Below, piece by piece: positions 53,864 through 61,605 of a stretch of 64,000 bases of DNA. Positions within the stretch are counted from its first letter, which is position 1. Each line of letters begins with the position of its first letter. The translations under genes and the position numbers were made by a program. The notes below the pieces were generated by a model that had not been told where the DNA came from, made no database searches, and was given only the letters and a program-made list of their open reading frames with translations. This DNA is from Sphingobium herbicidovorans (GTDB lineage: Bacteria; Pseudomonadota; Alphaproteobacteria; Sphingomonadales; Sphingomonadaceae), in the NCBI RefSeq assembly GCF_002080435.1, contig NZ_CP020540.1, forward strand, positions 62,001 to 126,000. The letters run 5' to 3'.

Positions 53864-54366
53864 CTGCCGATCTCAGGATTCCTGTTCGGCCACAATCCAA
53901 ACGGAATGCTTGCCAAATTGGGCGAGTACGTAGGTGACTGCGCAGAGGGCCTGGGCTTGTCGTTCCGTCGGGAAAGTCCGTTGTAGGCCTTGCAGTGCCT
54001 CGACTTAAGACCAGATGCTGCGGCGACTTTATCGACCGCGAAGAGAACCGTGAGCCCCGGCAGCAATTTCAGAAAATAGAAGTCGGCGAATGAATGGCGA
54101 TTAGGGAACGCCCCTGCGGTGGAAGAGCTTTTGGGAAGTGAAGAGCATGGGTTGGGTGCACCCATGTATTCGGCCGGCTCGTGTAGCACCGCATGGCTCC
54201 CGGCGCTCACAAAGTCCGCGGACCAGGCTCCCAATCATGTCATCCCGCTCGAAGCGCTGTGCTCCCTAGGCTTGCTCGATCCCCGGTCCGGTCTGTTTGT
54301 CATGATCACTCAGCTGCCCTTGCACTATTCCCCCGGCGGCTTCAGCGGACCGCAAGGACAGCGGTC
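53864..54366. other. Non-coding, decayed sequence
   Basis: About 500 bases without a supported gene. On the minus strand near 53900-54000 a short frame (LQRTFPTERQAQALCAVTYV) looks protein-like but lacks a start and a family, so it is probably a decayed coding fragment. Confidence 0.35.
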
Positions 54367-54480
54367 ACGCGGCAACCCCCGCATAGGTCTCCTTACGCGC
54401 CGATACTCCTAGGCAATCCGGGCTGTCTTGTTGGCGGGCCCGACCGTGGCGATCGTTGCGGACTTGCGCTCAAGGAACTG
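54367..54480 (-). pseudogene. IS110-type transposase C-terminal scrap
   Basis: Minus-strand residues ATVGPANKTARIA, then after a frame disturbance ARKETYAGVAA and a stop, match the usual end of IS110-family transposases. Only about 35 residues survive. Confidence 0.5.
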
Positions 54481-54502
54481 GGCCAGCCAAGTCTGTCGAC
54501 TA

Positions 54503-54600
54503 GGACCCTATCACCTCAATCTTCACTAAGTCGCAGCTGCGTAGTTTGCTGTCGATCGCCAGTTCAAAGAGCGCTCTATCGCGATGGCGCCCTCCCGGTC
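54503..54600 (-). pseudogene. Tyrosine recombinase catalytic-domain scrap
   Basis: The residues GGRHRDRALFELAIDSKLRS and CDLVKIEV match the segment around the first catalytic Arg of phage-type integrases (usual form LAIDSKLRGCDLVK). The match ends at a stop at 54500 and merges with the IS110 scrap. A third integrase remnant in this area. 54601-54844 holds nothing else I can name. Confidence 0.55.
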
Positions 54601-54844
54601 TAGGAAAAAGTGAGCAACCCAGATCTATTATTGCGTGAGCGATCGTTTGGTGCCGACCGTCTTGGCGGCTTTCCACGGGGGCTAACACTGTGCGGCAGCA
54701 TCGTAGTGCGAGTATCCCATCACTCCTCTCCGCCGCCTTGTTGGCCATGGCAAGAACGCAGTGGGTATCGCAGATACAGAAATCCGCCTGACCGTTAGCA
54801 ACCCCAGAGCGGAAACACGATGACCAGTCACCTCTGGCTGCAGG

Positions 54845-55585
54845 CTATGCGACTGGGGTTCTGCCGAAAACTTCGTCGAAAAGAGCGAGCATCTCCAACC
54901 AAGATCGGGCATCCGCACTCGCATCGTAGCGTGCGAGCTCAGGTTGCCCCAATTCGTCGGCATTGCGGTTTGTGAAGCTGTGCACGACCTTTCCATAGAG
55001 GTGCATACGCCAATCAACGCCACCCTCGCGCATCTCCTTCTCGAACCCTGCGCGCTCCTCAGGTGGCACGCCAGGATCATCGGCCCCGATGCAGACCAGC
55101 ACCTTGCCCACAATGTTCTTTGCATCCTGGGCAGCTACTGTGGCCAATCCGCTATGGAAGCCCACGGCGGCTGCGAGATCGGCACCACTTCGCGCGAGTT
55201 CGAGGGCCATGGTGCCGCCAAAACAAAATCCGATGGCTGCAACTTTGGATCCATTTACCTCCGGACGGGTGAGCAACGCGTCGAGGCCACCACGAGCGCG
55301 AGCACGCGTTCTGGTCAGATCCTGCCTCATCGGACCGAGGATGCCCATCACCTCCTCGACGCTGGAAATCACCCGACCGCTTCCATGAAGATCACATGCG
55401 AGAGCCGCATATCCGAGCGCGGCCAGCTGCTCCGCTCTCGCCTTCGCATGGTCTCCAAGCCCAAATGCTTCGGGGAAAACCAGTACGCCTGGCCGTAAGC
55501 CCGCGACCGATTCTTCCACGAAGAAATGACTGATCATGGTCAATCCGTCAGCCTCATAGCTTAGGATCTCGGTCTTTATGGCCAT
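54845..55585 (-). CDS. Dienelactone hydrolase family protein
   Basis: 246 residues. Alpha/beta-hydrolase with the dienelactone-hydrolase cysteine nucleophile in AAIGFCFGGTMALELARSG, acid in CIGADDPGVPPEER and histidine in KVVHSFTNRNADE. Full triad present. Hydrolyses lactones or esters in aromatic or xenobiotic breakdown; the true substrate is unknown. No operon partner; the large gap upstream of it (55586-56390) separates it from the divergent catabolic operon. Confidence 0.88.
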   Translation of the reverse strand: MAIKTEILSYEADGLTMISHFFVEESVAGLRPGVLVFPEAFGLGDHAKARAEQLAALGYAALACDLHGSGRVISSVEEVMGILGPMRQDLTRTRARARGGLDALLTRPEVNGSKVAAIGFCFGGTMALELARSGADLAAAVGFHSGLATVAAQDAKNIVGKVLVCIGADDPGVPPEERAGFEKEMREGGVDWRMHLYGKVVHSFTNRNADELGQPELARYDASADARSWLEMLALFDEVFGRTPVA

Positions 55586-56390
55586 ATCTAATCCTCCGTG
55601 AACCCTAATCGATCGACTTTATATTTGCACACCCGCTGCCATGATGGCCAGCATTTACTCAGCTGGTCCACCCCAACGGAACGGCACGATCACAGGGCGA
55701 GCAGAACGTTCACAGCTGGAGCGCAGCCGACGCGCTCATACAGCGTATGAGCGAGATCATTTCATAGCGCTGCCTCCAAGCCCACGATGGTCGGCTCGTC
55801 CATTTCCTTCCAAGTGGAGAGGGCGCGGCGCTCGGCCACCACATAGAGATAGGGGCCTGGATCGCAGCGCCCTTGAGTTCCCTATGGATCTGTCGAGTAC
55901 GCAGCTCGGTCGATCCGGCGAGCCCCGATTCACTGGCTTTTCACGGCATCTGAGAGCGACGCAACGCTAATCCAAGGCGCCGAAGAAAGTCGCCGAGGGA
56001 CGATGGACTACCCTTCGAGCTCGACGCGTCTGCGATGTTCTCGGTTCAGGAGCAAAGCCAGAACAGACCGACGTTTGTATCTTGCCCCCGTCCGCAACGC
56101 GGAAAATTAACCAGCCCACCCGCTTCGAAATATTCTGAATATAGAAATATTATCGGATAGCGGAATTGGGAGTTGCCATTCTCCGCCGACACCGATAAAC
56201 AATTGTGCACACAGCAGCAGGTACGGTGCTCAAAGCCCAGGATCGGCGGAGACCAGTTCAGGTGAGTCAGGAGATTTCCCGCCCGCAGCTCGCTTGTCGA
56301 GTTGGGACCCGGCAAATCTCTCGGGCGCACGTTTCGTTCATCCGGTAAATCACCGACGCCGCAAATGGTATAACTTTAGGGGAGTCACGA
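55586..56390. other. Large intergenic region before the CoA-ester operon
   Basis: 805 bases with no supported gene. An AT-rich imperfect inverted repeat (AATATTCT ... AGAAATATT, 56129-56151) stands out about 240 bases before the first operon gene and could be a regulator site. The first gene has a good AGGGGAG ribosome site six bases from its ATG. Confidence 0.4.
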
Positions 56391-56852
56391 ATGGCCGGGC
56401 TATATTTCGAGGATTTTGAGCCCGGGAACGTTTACAGGCATGAGGTCACCCGGACGGTGACGTTGGCTGACAGCATTCAGTTCGCCTGCTTGTGCATGGA
56501 GACGGAACCGACTTACATCGATGAGGACTGGGCAAAGCGCAACGGGCGTCACGGCCGGATCGAGGTGTATCCTTATTATGCACTGGCGATCGTCATGGCG
56601 GTTCAAGTGACCGAACTCACGCAAGGAACCACGCTTGGAAATCTGGCGATGGGCGGCATTACGTTCCCCCATCCAGTGTTTCCTGGTGACTCCCTGCGGG
56701 GTCAGACCACCATACTTGGCAAGACGGTAAGCAAGAGCAAGGCTGACCGGGGCGTGGTCGAGTTCTTCCACGAGGGATTCAATCAGGAAGGGAAGCTGAT
56801 CGCCAGCTGCATGCGCAAGGGCATGATGCTTCGACGGCATCCCCGGGTCTGA
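56391..56852 (+). CDS. MaoC-like dehydratase, first of a tandem pair
   Basis: 153 residues; single hotdog domain. GLYFEDFEPGNVYRHEVTRT and GITFPHPVFPGDSLRGQTTI are MaoC hallmarks. The usual hydratase site (Asp then His in a GDxNPxH context) is degenerate: the equivalent stretch is METEPTYIDEDWAKRNGRHG, without the normal Asp/His pair. It may be the non-catalytic half of a heterodimer with the next protein, 13 bases downstream. First gene of the operon. Confidence 0.85.
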   Translation: MAGLYFEDFEPGNVYRHEVTRTVTLADSIQFACLCMETEPTYIDEDWAKRNGRHGRIEVYPYYALAIVMAVQVTELTQGTTLGNLAMGGITFPHPVFPGDSLRGQTTILGKTVSKSKADRGVVEFFHEGFNQEGKLIASCMRKGMMLRRHPRV

Positions 56853-56865
56853 GGAGAGGATAAAC

Positions 56866-57363
56866 ATGCCCGGACTTTATTTCGAGGATTTCGTGGTCGG
56901 TAAGACCTATCGCCACATGACGTCGCGCTCGGTCACTGATTACGACAATATCTGGATGGCGTGCATGACGCACAACACGCAGCCGCTGCATATAAACTTC
57001 GACTTCTCCGAGAAGCAGGGGTTGCATGGCAAGCCGCTCTTCAACAGCGTGTACACGATGTTGATCCTGATCGGCCAGGCATCGCAGGAGCTTACCCGCG
57101 GGACCCTGGTGGAAACAGCTTTGGTCACGGATATCGAATTCCCAAGGTCGGTGTTCGCGGGCGACACGCTCTATACGGAGACCGAGGTTAGGAGTCTGGA
57201 GGCAAGCCCTTCGGGAGAGGGCGGCGGCGTCGTGGAATTGGCTCACAAGGGCCTTAATCAGAATGGCGAGGTCGTTGCGACGTTCACGCGCAAGGTGCGC
57301 CTGCGCGGCAGGCCCGCCGCTTCGACGGTCGACCAGTCAAATAACGGGGAGTTCCAACGTTGA
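56866..57363 (+). CDS. MaoC-like dehydratase, second of a tandem pair
   Basis: 165 residues. GLYFEDFVVGKTYRHMTSRS, THNTQPLHINFDFSEKQGLH and FPRSVFAGDTLYTETEV. It keeps the catalytic-type His in QPLH, but the preceding Asp position is not standard. Likely hydrates an enoyl-CoA (mesaconyl-CoA hydratase-like arrangement with the CitE-like gene next). The stop overlaps the next gene's TTG start (TTGA). Confidence 0.87.
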   Translation: MPGLYFEDFVVGKTYRHMTSRSVTDYDNIWMACMTHNTQPLHINFDFSEKQGLHGKPLFNSVYTMLILIGQASQELTRGTLVETALVTDIEFPRSVFAGDTLYTETEVRSLEASPSGEGGGVVELAHKGLNQNGEVVATFTRKVRLRGRPAASTVDQSNNGEFQR

Positions 57364-58313
57364 CGTCCGCAAGTGAACCGAATCAGTGGCCTTTTCGCTC
57401 GCTTCTGTTCGTCCCGGGGCACAAGCCTGACTGGATCAGGAAGGCCGTGGGCTACGGCCCCGAAGGGTTGATCCTGGATCTCGAAGACGCCGTACCGCCC
57501 GCCGAGAAGGTGGGCGCTAGGGCGATCACGAGGGATGGCATCGCCTTCCTGAAGACCACCGGTGTCGGCGCCTTCGTGCGCATAAACCCACTAGACGAAG
57601 GCGGCGTCGAGGACGTGCTTTCCGTGACCACGGCCGGTCTGACCTGTATCCTCCTTCCCAAGTTGAGAGATGCCGACCAGGTTCGCGAGTTGGCCGACCT
57701 GCTTTCCTATGCAGAAGGCAAGGCGGGGATGGAGCGCGGCGAAGTTTCGATCATGGCCATTCCGGAAACGGCGGAAGGGCTTTGCGACGTTCGGCAACTC
57801 GCCAGCGCCAGTCCGCGGGTCAAGTCCGTGCTGACTGCCATCATCGATCGCGTCAGCGATGACGTGGTGTTCACCGGGGACACGGTCTTGGCGGCAGGGT
57901 TCATCCCGACCAGGGAGGGCTTTGAGCAGATCTATCTGACTTCCAAGCTTTGCGTCGAATCGCGCGCTGGCGGGGCAGCCTATCCGATGGCGTCGCTGAT
58001 CGGCACCGACCTCCAGGACCGCGAGGCCGCGGTTCGGATTGCTAAGCGCATGAAGGCGACCGGCTTTACCGGCTGCGTCGCCATCCACCCCAATCACGTG
58101 GCCGTCGCCAACGAGATCTTTCGCCCGACGCCGAGCGAACTGAAGTTCCAGGTCGGTGCGCTGAAGGCCATGCGAGAGGCTGAGGCCGCGGGCCTGTACG
58201 CGGTCCGCTACAGGGGAATGATGATCGATCGCGCCAACGTCGCTCTAGCGGAGAAGGTGATTGCGGACGCGCGCCGTTGTGGAATGGAAATTCCGGCTGA
58301 AGAAGACCTTTGA
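57360..58313 (+). CDS. HpcH/HpaI/CitE-family lyase
   Basis: 317 residues. TIM-barrel CitE-like lyase: SLLFVPGHKPDWIRKAVGYG, GLILDLEDAVPPAEK (metal-binding Glu/Asp), VRINPLDEGGVEDV, IMAIPETAEGL and GCVAIHPNHVAVANEIF. Family members cleave or form malyl-CoA, methylmalyl-CoA or citramalyl-CoA with Mg2+. Its place directly after two MaoC proteins suggests hydration followed by C-C cleavage. TTG start coupled to the upstream stop. Confidence 0.9.
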   Translation: MTSASEPNQWPFRSLLFVPGHKPDWIRKAVGYGPEGLILDLEDAVPPAEKVGARAITRDGIAFLKTTGVGAFVRINPLDEGGVEDVLSVTTAGLTCILLPKLRDADQVRELADLLSYAEGKAGMERGEVSIMAIPETAEGLCDVRQLASASPRVKSVLTAIIDRVSDDVVFTGDTVLAAGFIPTREGFEQIYLTSKLCVESRAGGAAYPMASLIGTDLQDREAAVRIAKRMKATGFTGCVAIHPNHVAVANEIFRPTPSELKFQVGALKAMREAEAAGLYAVRYRGMMIDRANVALAEKVIADARRCGMEIPAEEDL

Positions 58314-58481
58314 GCTTGTCATATGCTGACGCACTCGCCGCGTACTTGCCTGACGGAACAGGCAGGTAACGCGGTAGTGGCAGCAATCATTTAGCGAGCT
58401 GAGCTAAACGACGCCCCACGGTATCCAGGGCGGCATGGATCGGCAATTAGAGGCAGCGTCTATGCTGCATTGGAGTTTTGA

Positions 58482-59654
58482 ATGGATTTTGAGCTAAACG
58501 AAACGCAGTTGGCCGTCGTGGACGGAATTAACAAGATCTGCGCAGATTTTCCGGATTCCTATTGGCTGGAAAAGGACAACAAGCACGAGTTCCCGCACGA
58601 TTTCGCCCAGGCGGTGTGTGACGGGGGCTATTTCGGCATCATGATGCCCGAGGAATATGGCGGCGCTGGTCTCGGTTATACCGAAGCGGCCCTGATGATG
58701 CAGGCGATTGCCGAGTCGGGCGCCTGCATGGCCGGCTGCACGTCGATCCACGTCAACATCTTCATGCCCGGCGCCATTCGCAAGCATGCCTCGCCGGAGC
58801 AGAAGGAGCGCTGGATCTCGAGGTTGATGACGCTCCAGGATCGTGCTGCATTCTGCGTCACCGAGCCAGGCGCCGGGATCGACACCACGCACATCACTAC
58901 CAGGGCGGAATGGAATGCCGAGCGCCAGCGGTACCTGATCTCCGGCCAGAAGGTCTGGATCTCCGTGGCGCAGCAGGCGAACAAGATCATGGTGCTCGCG
59001 CGCACCACGCCCCTGGAGAAGACCAGCCGGCCGGCAGACGGGCTCAGCCTCTTCTACACCGATCTCGACCGCGATTACGTCGATGTTCAGTTGATCGACA
59101 AGATGGGCCGTCACGCCGTCGACTCCAACGCCGTCTTCTTCGACGGCTTGCCCGTGCGGAAGGAAGACCTGATCGGCGAAGAAGGGCGCGGACTGGAATA
59201 TCTGTTCAGCAGCCTCAATGCCGAACGCATCCTTGCTGCAGCTGAATGTGTGGGCATGGGGCGTGCAGCGCTGCGCCGCGCGTCGGATTACGCCAGGGAA
59301 CGAGTGGTTTTCGACCGGCCGATCGGCAAGAACCAGGCCATTCAGCATCCGCTTGCGGCGAACTGGTGCCAGCTCGAAGCAGCGAACCTGATGATGCTGA
59401 AGGCTGCATGGCTCTACGACAACGGCAAGTCATGCGGGGTTGAAGCCAATGCGGCCAAATGGCTCGCTGCCGAAGCAGGGTTCGACGCCTGCCAGCAGGC
59501 CATCATGACGCACGGCGGCATGGGATATGCGAAGGAATACCATGTTGAGCGTTATCTGCGTGAGCTGCAGATTCTTCGTATCGGCCCGATCCCGCCTCCA
59601 TTGATGCTCTCCTTCATCGCGGAGCGGCAGCTGGGCATGCCCAAGTCCTACTAA
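58482..59654 (+). CDS. Acyl-CoA dehydrogenase
   Basis: 390 residues. FELNETQLAVVDGINKICAD, FCVTEPGAGIDTTHITTRAE, ISGQKVWISVAQQANKIMVL, and HGGMGYAKEYHVERYLRELQ; FAD-binding and substrate regions complete. Oxidises an acyl-CoA to the 2-enoyl-CoA, donating to EtfAB. The C-terminal IYEGT motif of short-chain enzymes is replaced (LRIGPIPPPL), typical of a subfamily for unusual acyl groups. ATG 58482; 168 bases of non-coding DNA precede it. Confidence 0.93.
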   Translation: MDFELNETQLAVVDGINKICADFPDSYWLEKDNKHEFPHDFAQAVCDGGYFGIMMPEEYGGAGLGYTEAALMMQAIAESGACMAGCTSIHVNIFMPGAIRKHASPEQKERWISRLMTLQDRAAFCVTEPGAGIDTTHITTRAEWNAERQRYLISGQKVWISVAQQANKIMVLARTTPLEKTSRPADGLSLFYTDLDRDYVDVQLIDKMGRHAVDSNAVFFDGLPVRKEDLIGEEGRGLEYLFSSLNAERILAAAECVGMGRAALRRASDYARERVVFDRPIGKNQAIQHPLAANWCQLEAANLMMLKAAWLYDNGKSCGVEANAAKWLAAEAGFDACQQAIMTHGGMGYAKEYHVERYLRELQILRIGPIPPPLMLSFIAERQLGMPKSY

Positions 59655-59817
59655 GGACCTGCCAGTTCAGTTGCGGCAATTTGGGCGGTGATGCTACATT
59701 GCGGAGCCGCCCAACCAGTATTTAAGGATTTTTCGTGAGACCTCCGCTTATCTTAATCGCGCCTCATGCCATGCGCCGTGAACATGTCAGTGTGGCGATG
59801 CCGATCGGGCAGCTGAG

Positions 59818-60996
59818 GTGAATCCGTTATCGACAATCATGCGAAAGCAGACGGCCATTGTCGGCGTTGGCGCAACGCCGTTTACCAAGCGCGGGGGATC
59901 CGCCCCCCAGACGCTTGACGAACTGGTCTGCAAGGCAATCATCGCCGCTGCTGACGACGCCGGCATCGCAGTGCCCGAAATCGATGGCTTCGCCTATTTC
60001 GCCGGTGGCTTCGACACGCCGTTCCTCGTCGAAACGCTCGGCATTCCGGAAGTACGCTATACCGCGAGCCTAACCGGCAGCGGTGGCGGATCGGCCGGAA
60101 TCGTCGGACTTGCCGCGTCGGCCATCGTCTCCGGGCTGGCCGAGGTGGTGGTGTGCGTCGGCGCGGTTCAGCAGACACAGGTGCGCTACGGCGCGATGAC
60201 CACGGCGTATGCCGCAACCCCCCAGTCCGCCTTCTACAAGAGCGCAGCGCTGGTCGGGCCCGGCCACATGTTCGCGCTGCTCGCGCGCCGGCATATGCAC
60301 CTGTACGGAACGCGCCGCGAACATTTCGCCGAAGTCGCACTTACTGCGCGAGCGAATGCGGCCAATCATCCGAGGGCGTTGATGCGCAAGCCGCTCACGC
60401 TGGACCAGTATATGGCGGCGCCGCCGATCGCCGATCCGCATTGCCTCTACGATTTCTGCCTTGAATCCGACGGTGCCGTCGCCGTAATCGTCACGAGTGC
60501 CGAACGGGCCAAGGACCTTAGACAGCGGCCCGTGCAAGTGTTGGCGAGCACGCATGGCGGCGCCGGAGAGTGGGGCCGCTCCATCTACACGATGAACATG
60601 TCCGACGACACGTTCGCATCCTCCGGGCACGCCGCCGTGGCACGCAGACTCTATGAGATGGCAGGCGTTGGCCCGAACGACATCGATGTCGCCCAGATCT
60701 ACGATCATTTCACCTCGCAGGTGATCATGCAGCTTGAAGACTATGGGTTTTGCGACAAGGGCGAAGGCGGTCCATTCGTGGCCAGCGGCGCCATCCGATT
60801 AGATGGAGGCAAGATACCTGTGAACACCGACGGCGGTCAGCTTTCCGGGGCCTATATTTGGGGGATGACGCATGTGCAGGAGGCAGTCGAACAGCTGCGC
60901 GGCACCGCGGTCAACCAGGTAAGCGGGGCCGAGGTCGCGCTGGTAACTGGCGGTCCGGCCAGCTTGCCGGTGAGCGGCCTGATCTTGGGGGTCTGA
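59818..60996 (+). CDS. Thiolase-fold protein lacking the nucleophilic cysteine (lipid-transfer/aldolase type)
   Basis: 392 residues. Thiolase fold of the SCP2/lipid-transfer branch. At the position of the nucleophilic Cys the sequence reads LTGSGGGSAGIVGLAASA, with no Cys. The later blocks IYDHFTSQVIMQLEDYGFCD (Tyr295), KGEGGPFVASG and GGQLSGAYIWGMTHVQEAVE (Tyr346) match the Ltp2-type retro-aldolases of steroid side-chain cleavage, which use tyrosines and need a DUF35 partner; the next gene is DUF35. GTG 59818 or ATG 59839. Retro-aldolase is favoured over true thiolase by inference. Confidence 0.85.
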   Translation: MNPLSTIMRKQTAIVGVGATPFTKRGGSAPQTLDELVCKAIIAAADDAGIAVPEIDGFAYFAGGFDTPFLVETLGIPEVRYTASLTGSGGGSAGIVGLAASAIVSGLAEVVVCVGAVQQTQVRYGAMTTAYAATPQSAFYKSAALVGPGHMFALLARRHMHLYGTRREHFAEVALTARANAANHPRALMRKPLTLDQYMAAPPIADPHCLYDFCLESDGAVAVIVTSAERAKDLRQRPVQVLASTHGGAGEWGRSIYTMNMSDDTFASSGHAAVARRLYEMAGVGPNDIDVAQIYDHFTSQVIMQLEDYGFCDKGEGGPFVASGAIRLDGGKIPVNTDGGQLSGAYIWGMTHVQEAVEQLRGTAVNQVSGAEVALVTGGPASLPVSGLILGV

Positions 60997-60999
60997 CGC

Positions 61000-61446
61000 A
61001 TGCAAGAGCCTGTCTCCAAGCGACCGCCCGACCATCTGTTCTCCCTTGTCACGGACCAGTGGACTGAGCCCTATTGGTCAGCCGCCGCTGCACATCGGCT
61101 GGTGGCTCCGCGCTGCGCGGAATGCGGCAAGTTTCGCATGCCGCCCACCCCATTCTGCCCCAATTGCCGCTCGCAGCGGATCGATTGGGTGCAGCTCTCG
61201 GGCGAGGGCACCGTGTACTCATACTCGGTCGTCGCAGTTCCCATTTTTCCGGAGATGGCAGACTCGGTCCCCTACATTACCGCTGTCGTTGAACTGGCCG
61301 ATGCCGGCGGCGTTCGACTGATATCGAACATCGTCGAAGCGCCGCTTTCATCGGTCCACGTCGGTGCACCGGTGCGTGTCGTCTTCGACGATATCTCGGA
61401 CGGCGTGACCATTCCGCGCTTCAGGCTTGCAGAGCCACCTGCATGA
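61000..61446 (+). CDS. DUF35 OB-fold / zinc-ribbon acyl-CoA partner protein
   Basis: 148 residues. Rubredoxin-like zinc ribbon CAECGKFRMPPTPFCPNC (two CxxC pairs) followed by the OB-fold (GEGTVYSYSVVAVPIFPEMA, VPYITAVVELADAGGVRLIS). Such proteins bind thiolase-fold enzymes and hold the acyl-CoA. Starts three bases after the thiolase-fold gene, indicating a complex. 61447-61605 is a 159-base gap with no gene. Confidence 0.9.
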   Translation: MQEPVSKRPPDHLFSLVTDQWTEPYWSAAAAHRLVAPRCAECGKFRMPPTPFCPNCRSQRIDWVQLSGEGTVYSYSVVAVPIFPEMADSVPYITAVVELADAGGVRLISNIVEAPLSSVHVGAPVRVVFDDISDGVTIPRFRLAEPPA

Positions 61447-61605
61447 ACTTGGCGCGCACGACACGAAGCTCGCTTCGACGCTGGGCGATCCCGGCCTTGT
61501 CGAGTCACTGCCGCTCGAAATCCGCATGACGAGCCCGGCGCGCAACAGCCGCTGACCGCTGTCTCGGCCCACCAACCCACATAAAGTCGAAAACTGGAGA
61601 ATCCC

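Noticed and set aside
53815..54234. 139-codon minus-strand open frame
   Set aside because: No family and it runs through the end of the IS110 remnant; best seen as decayed sequence.
55641..55970. 109-codon plus-strand open frame in the gap before the CoA operon
   Set aside because: Arg/Ser/Pro-rich composition, no domain, no ribosome site.
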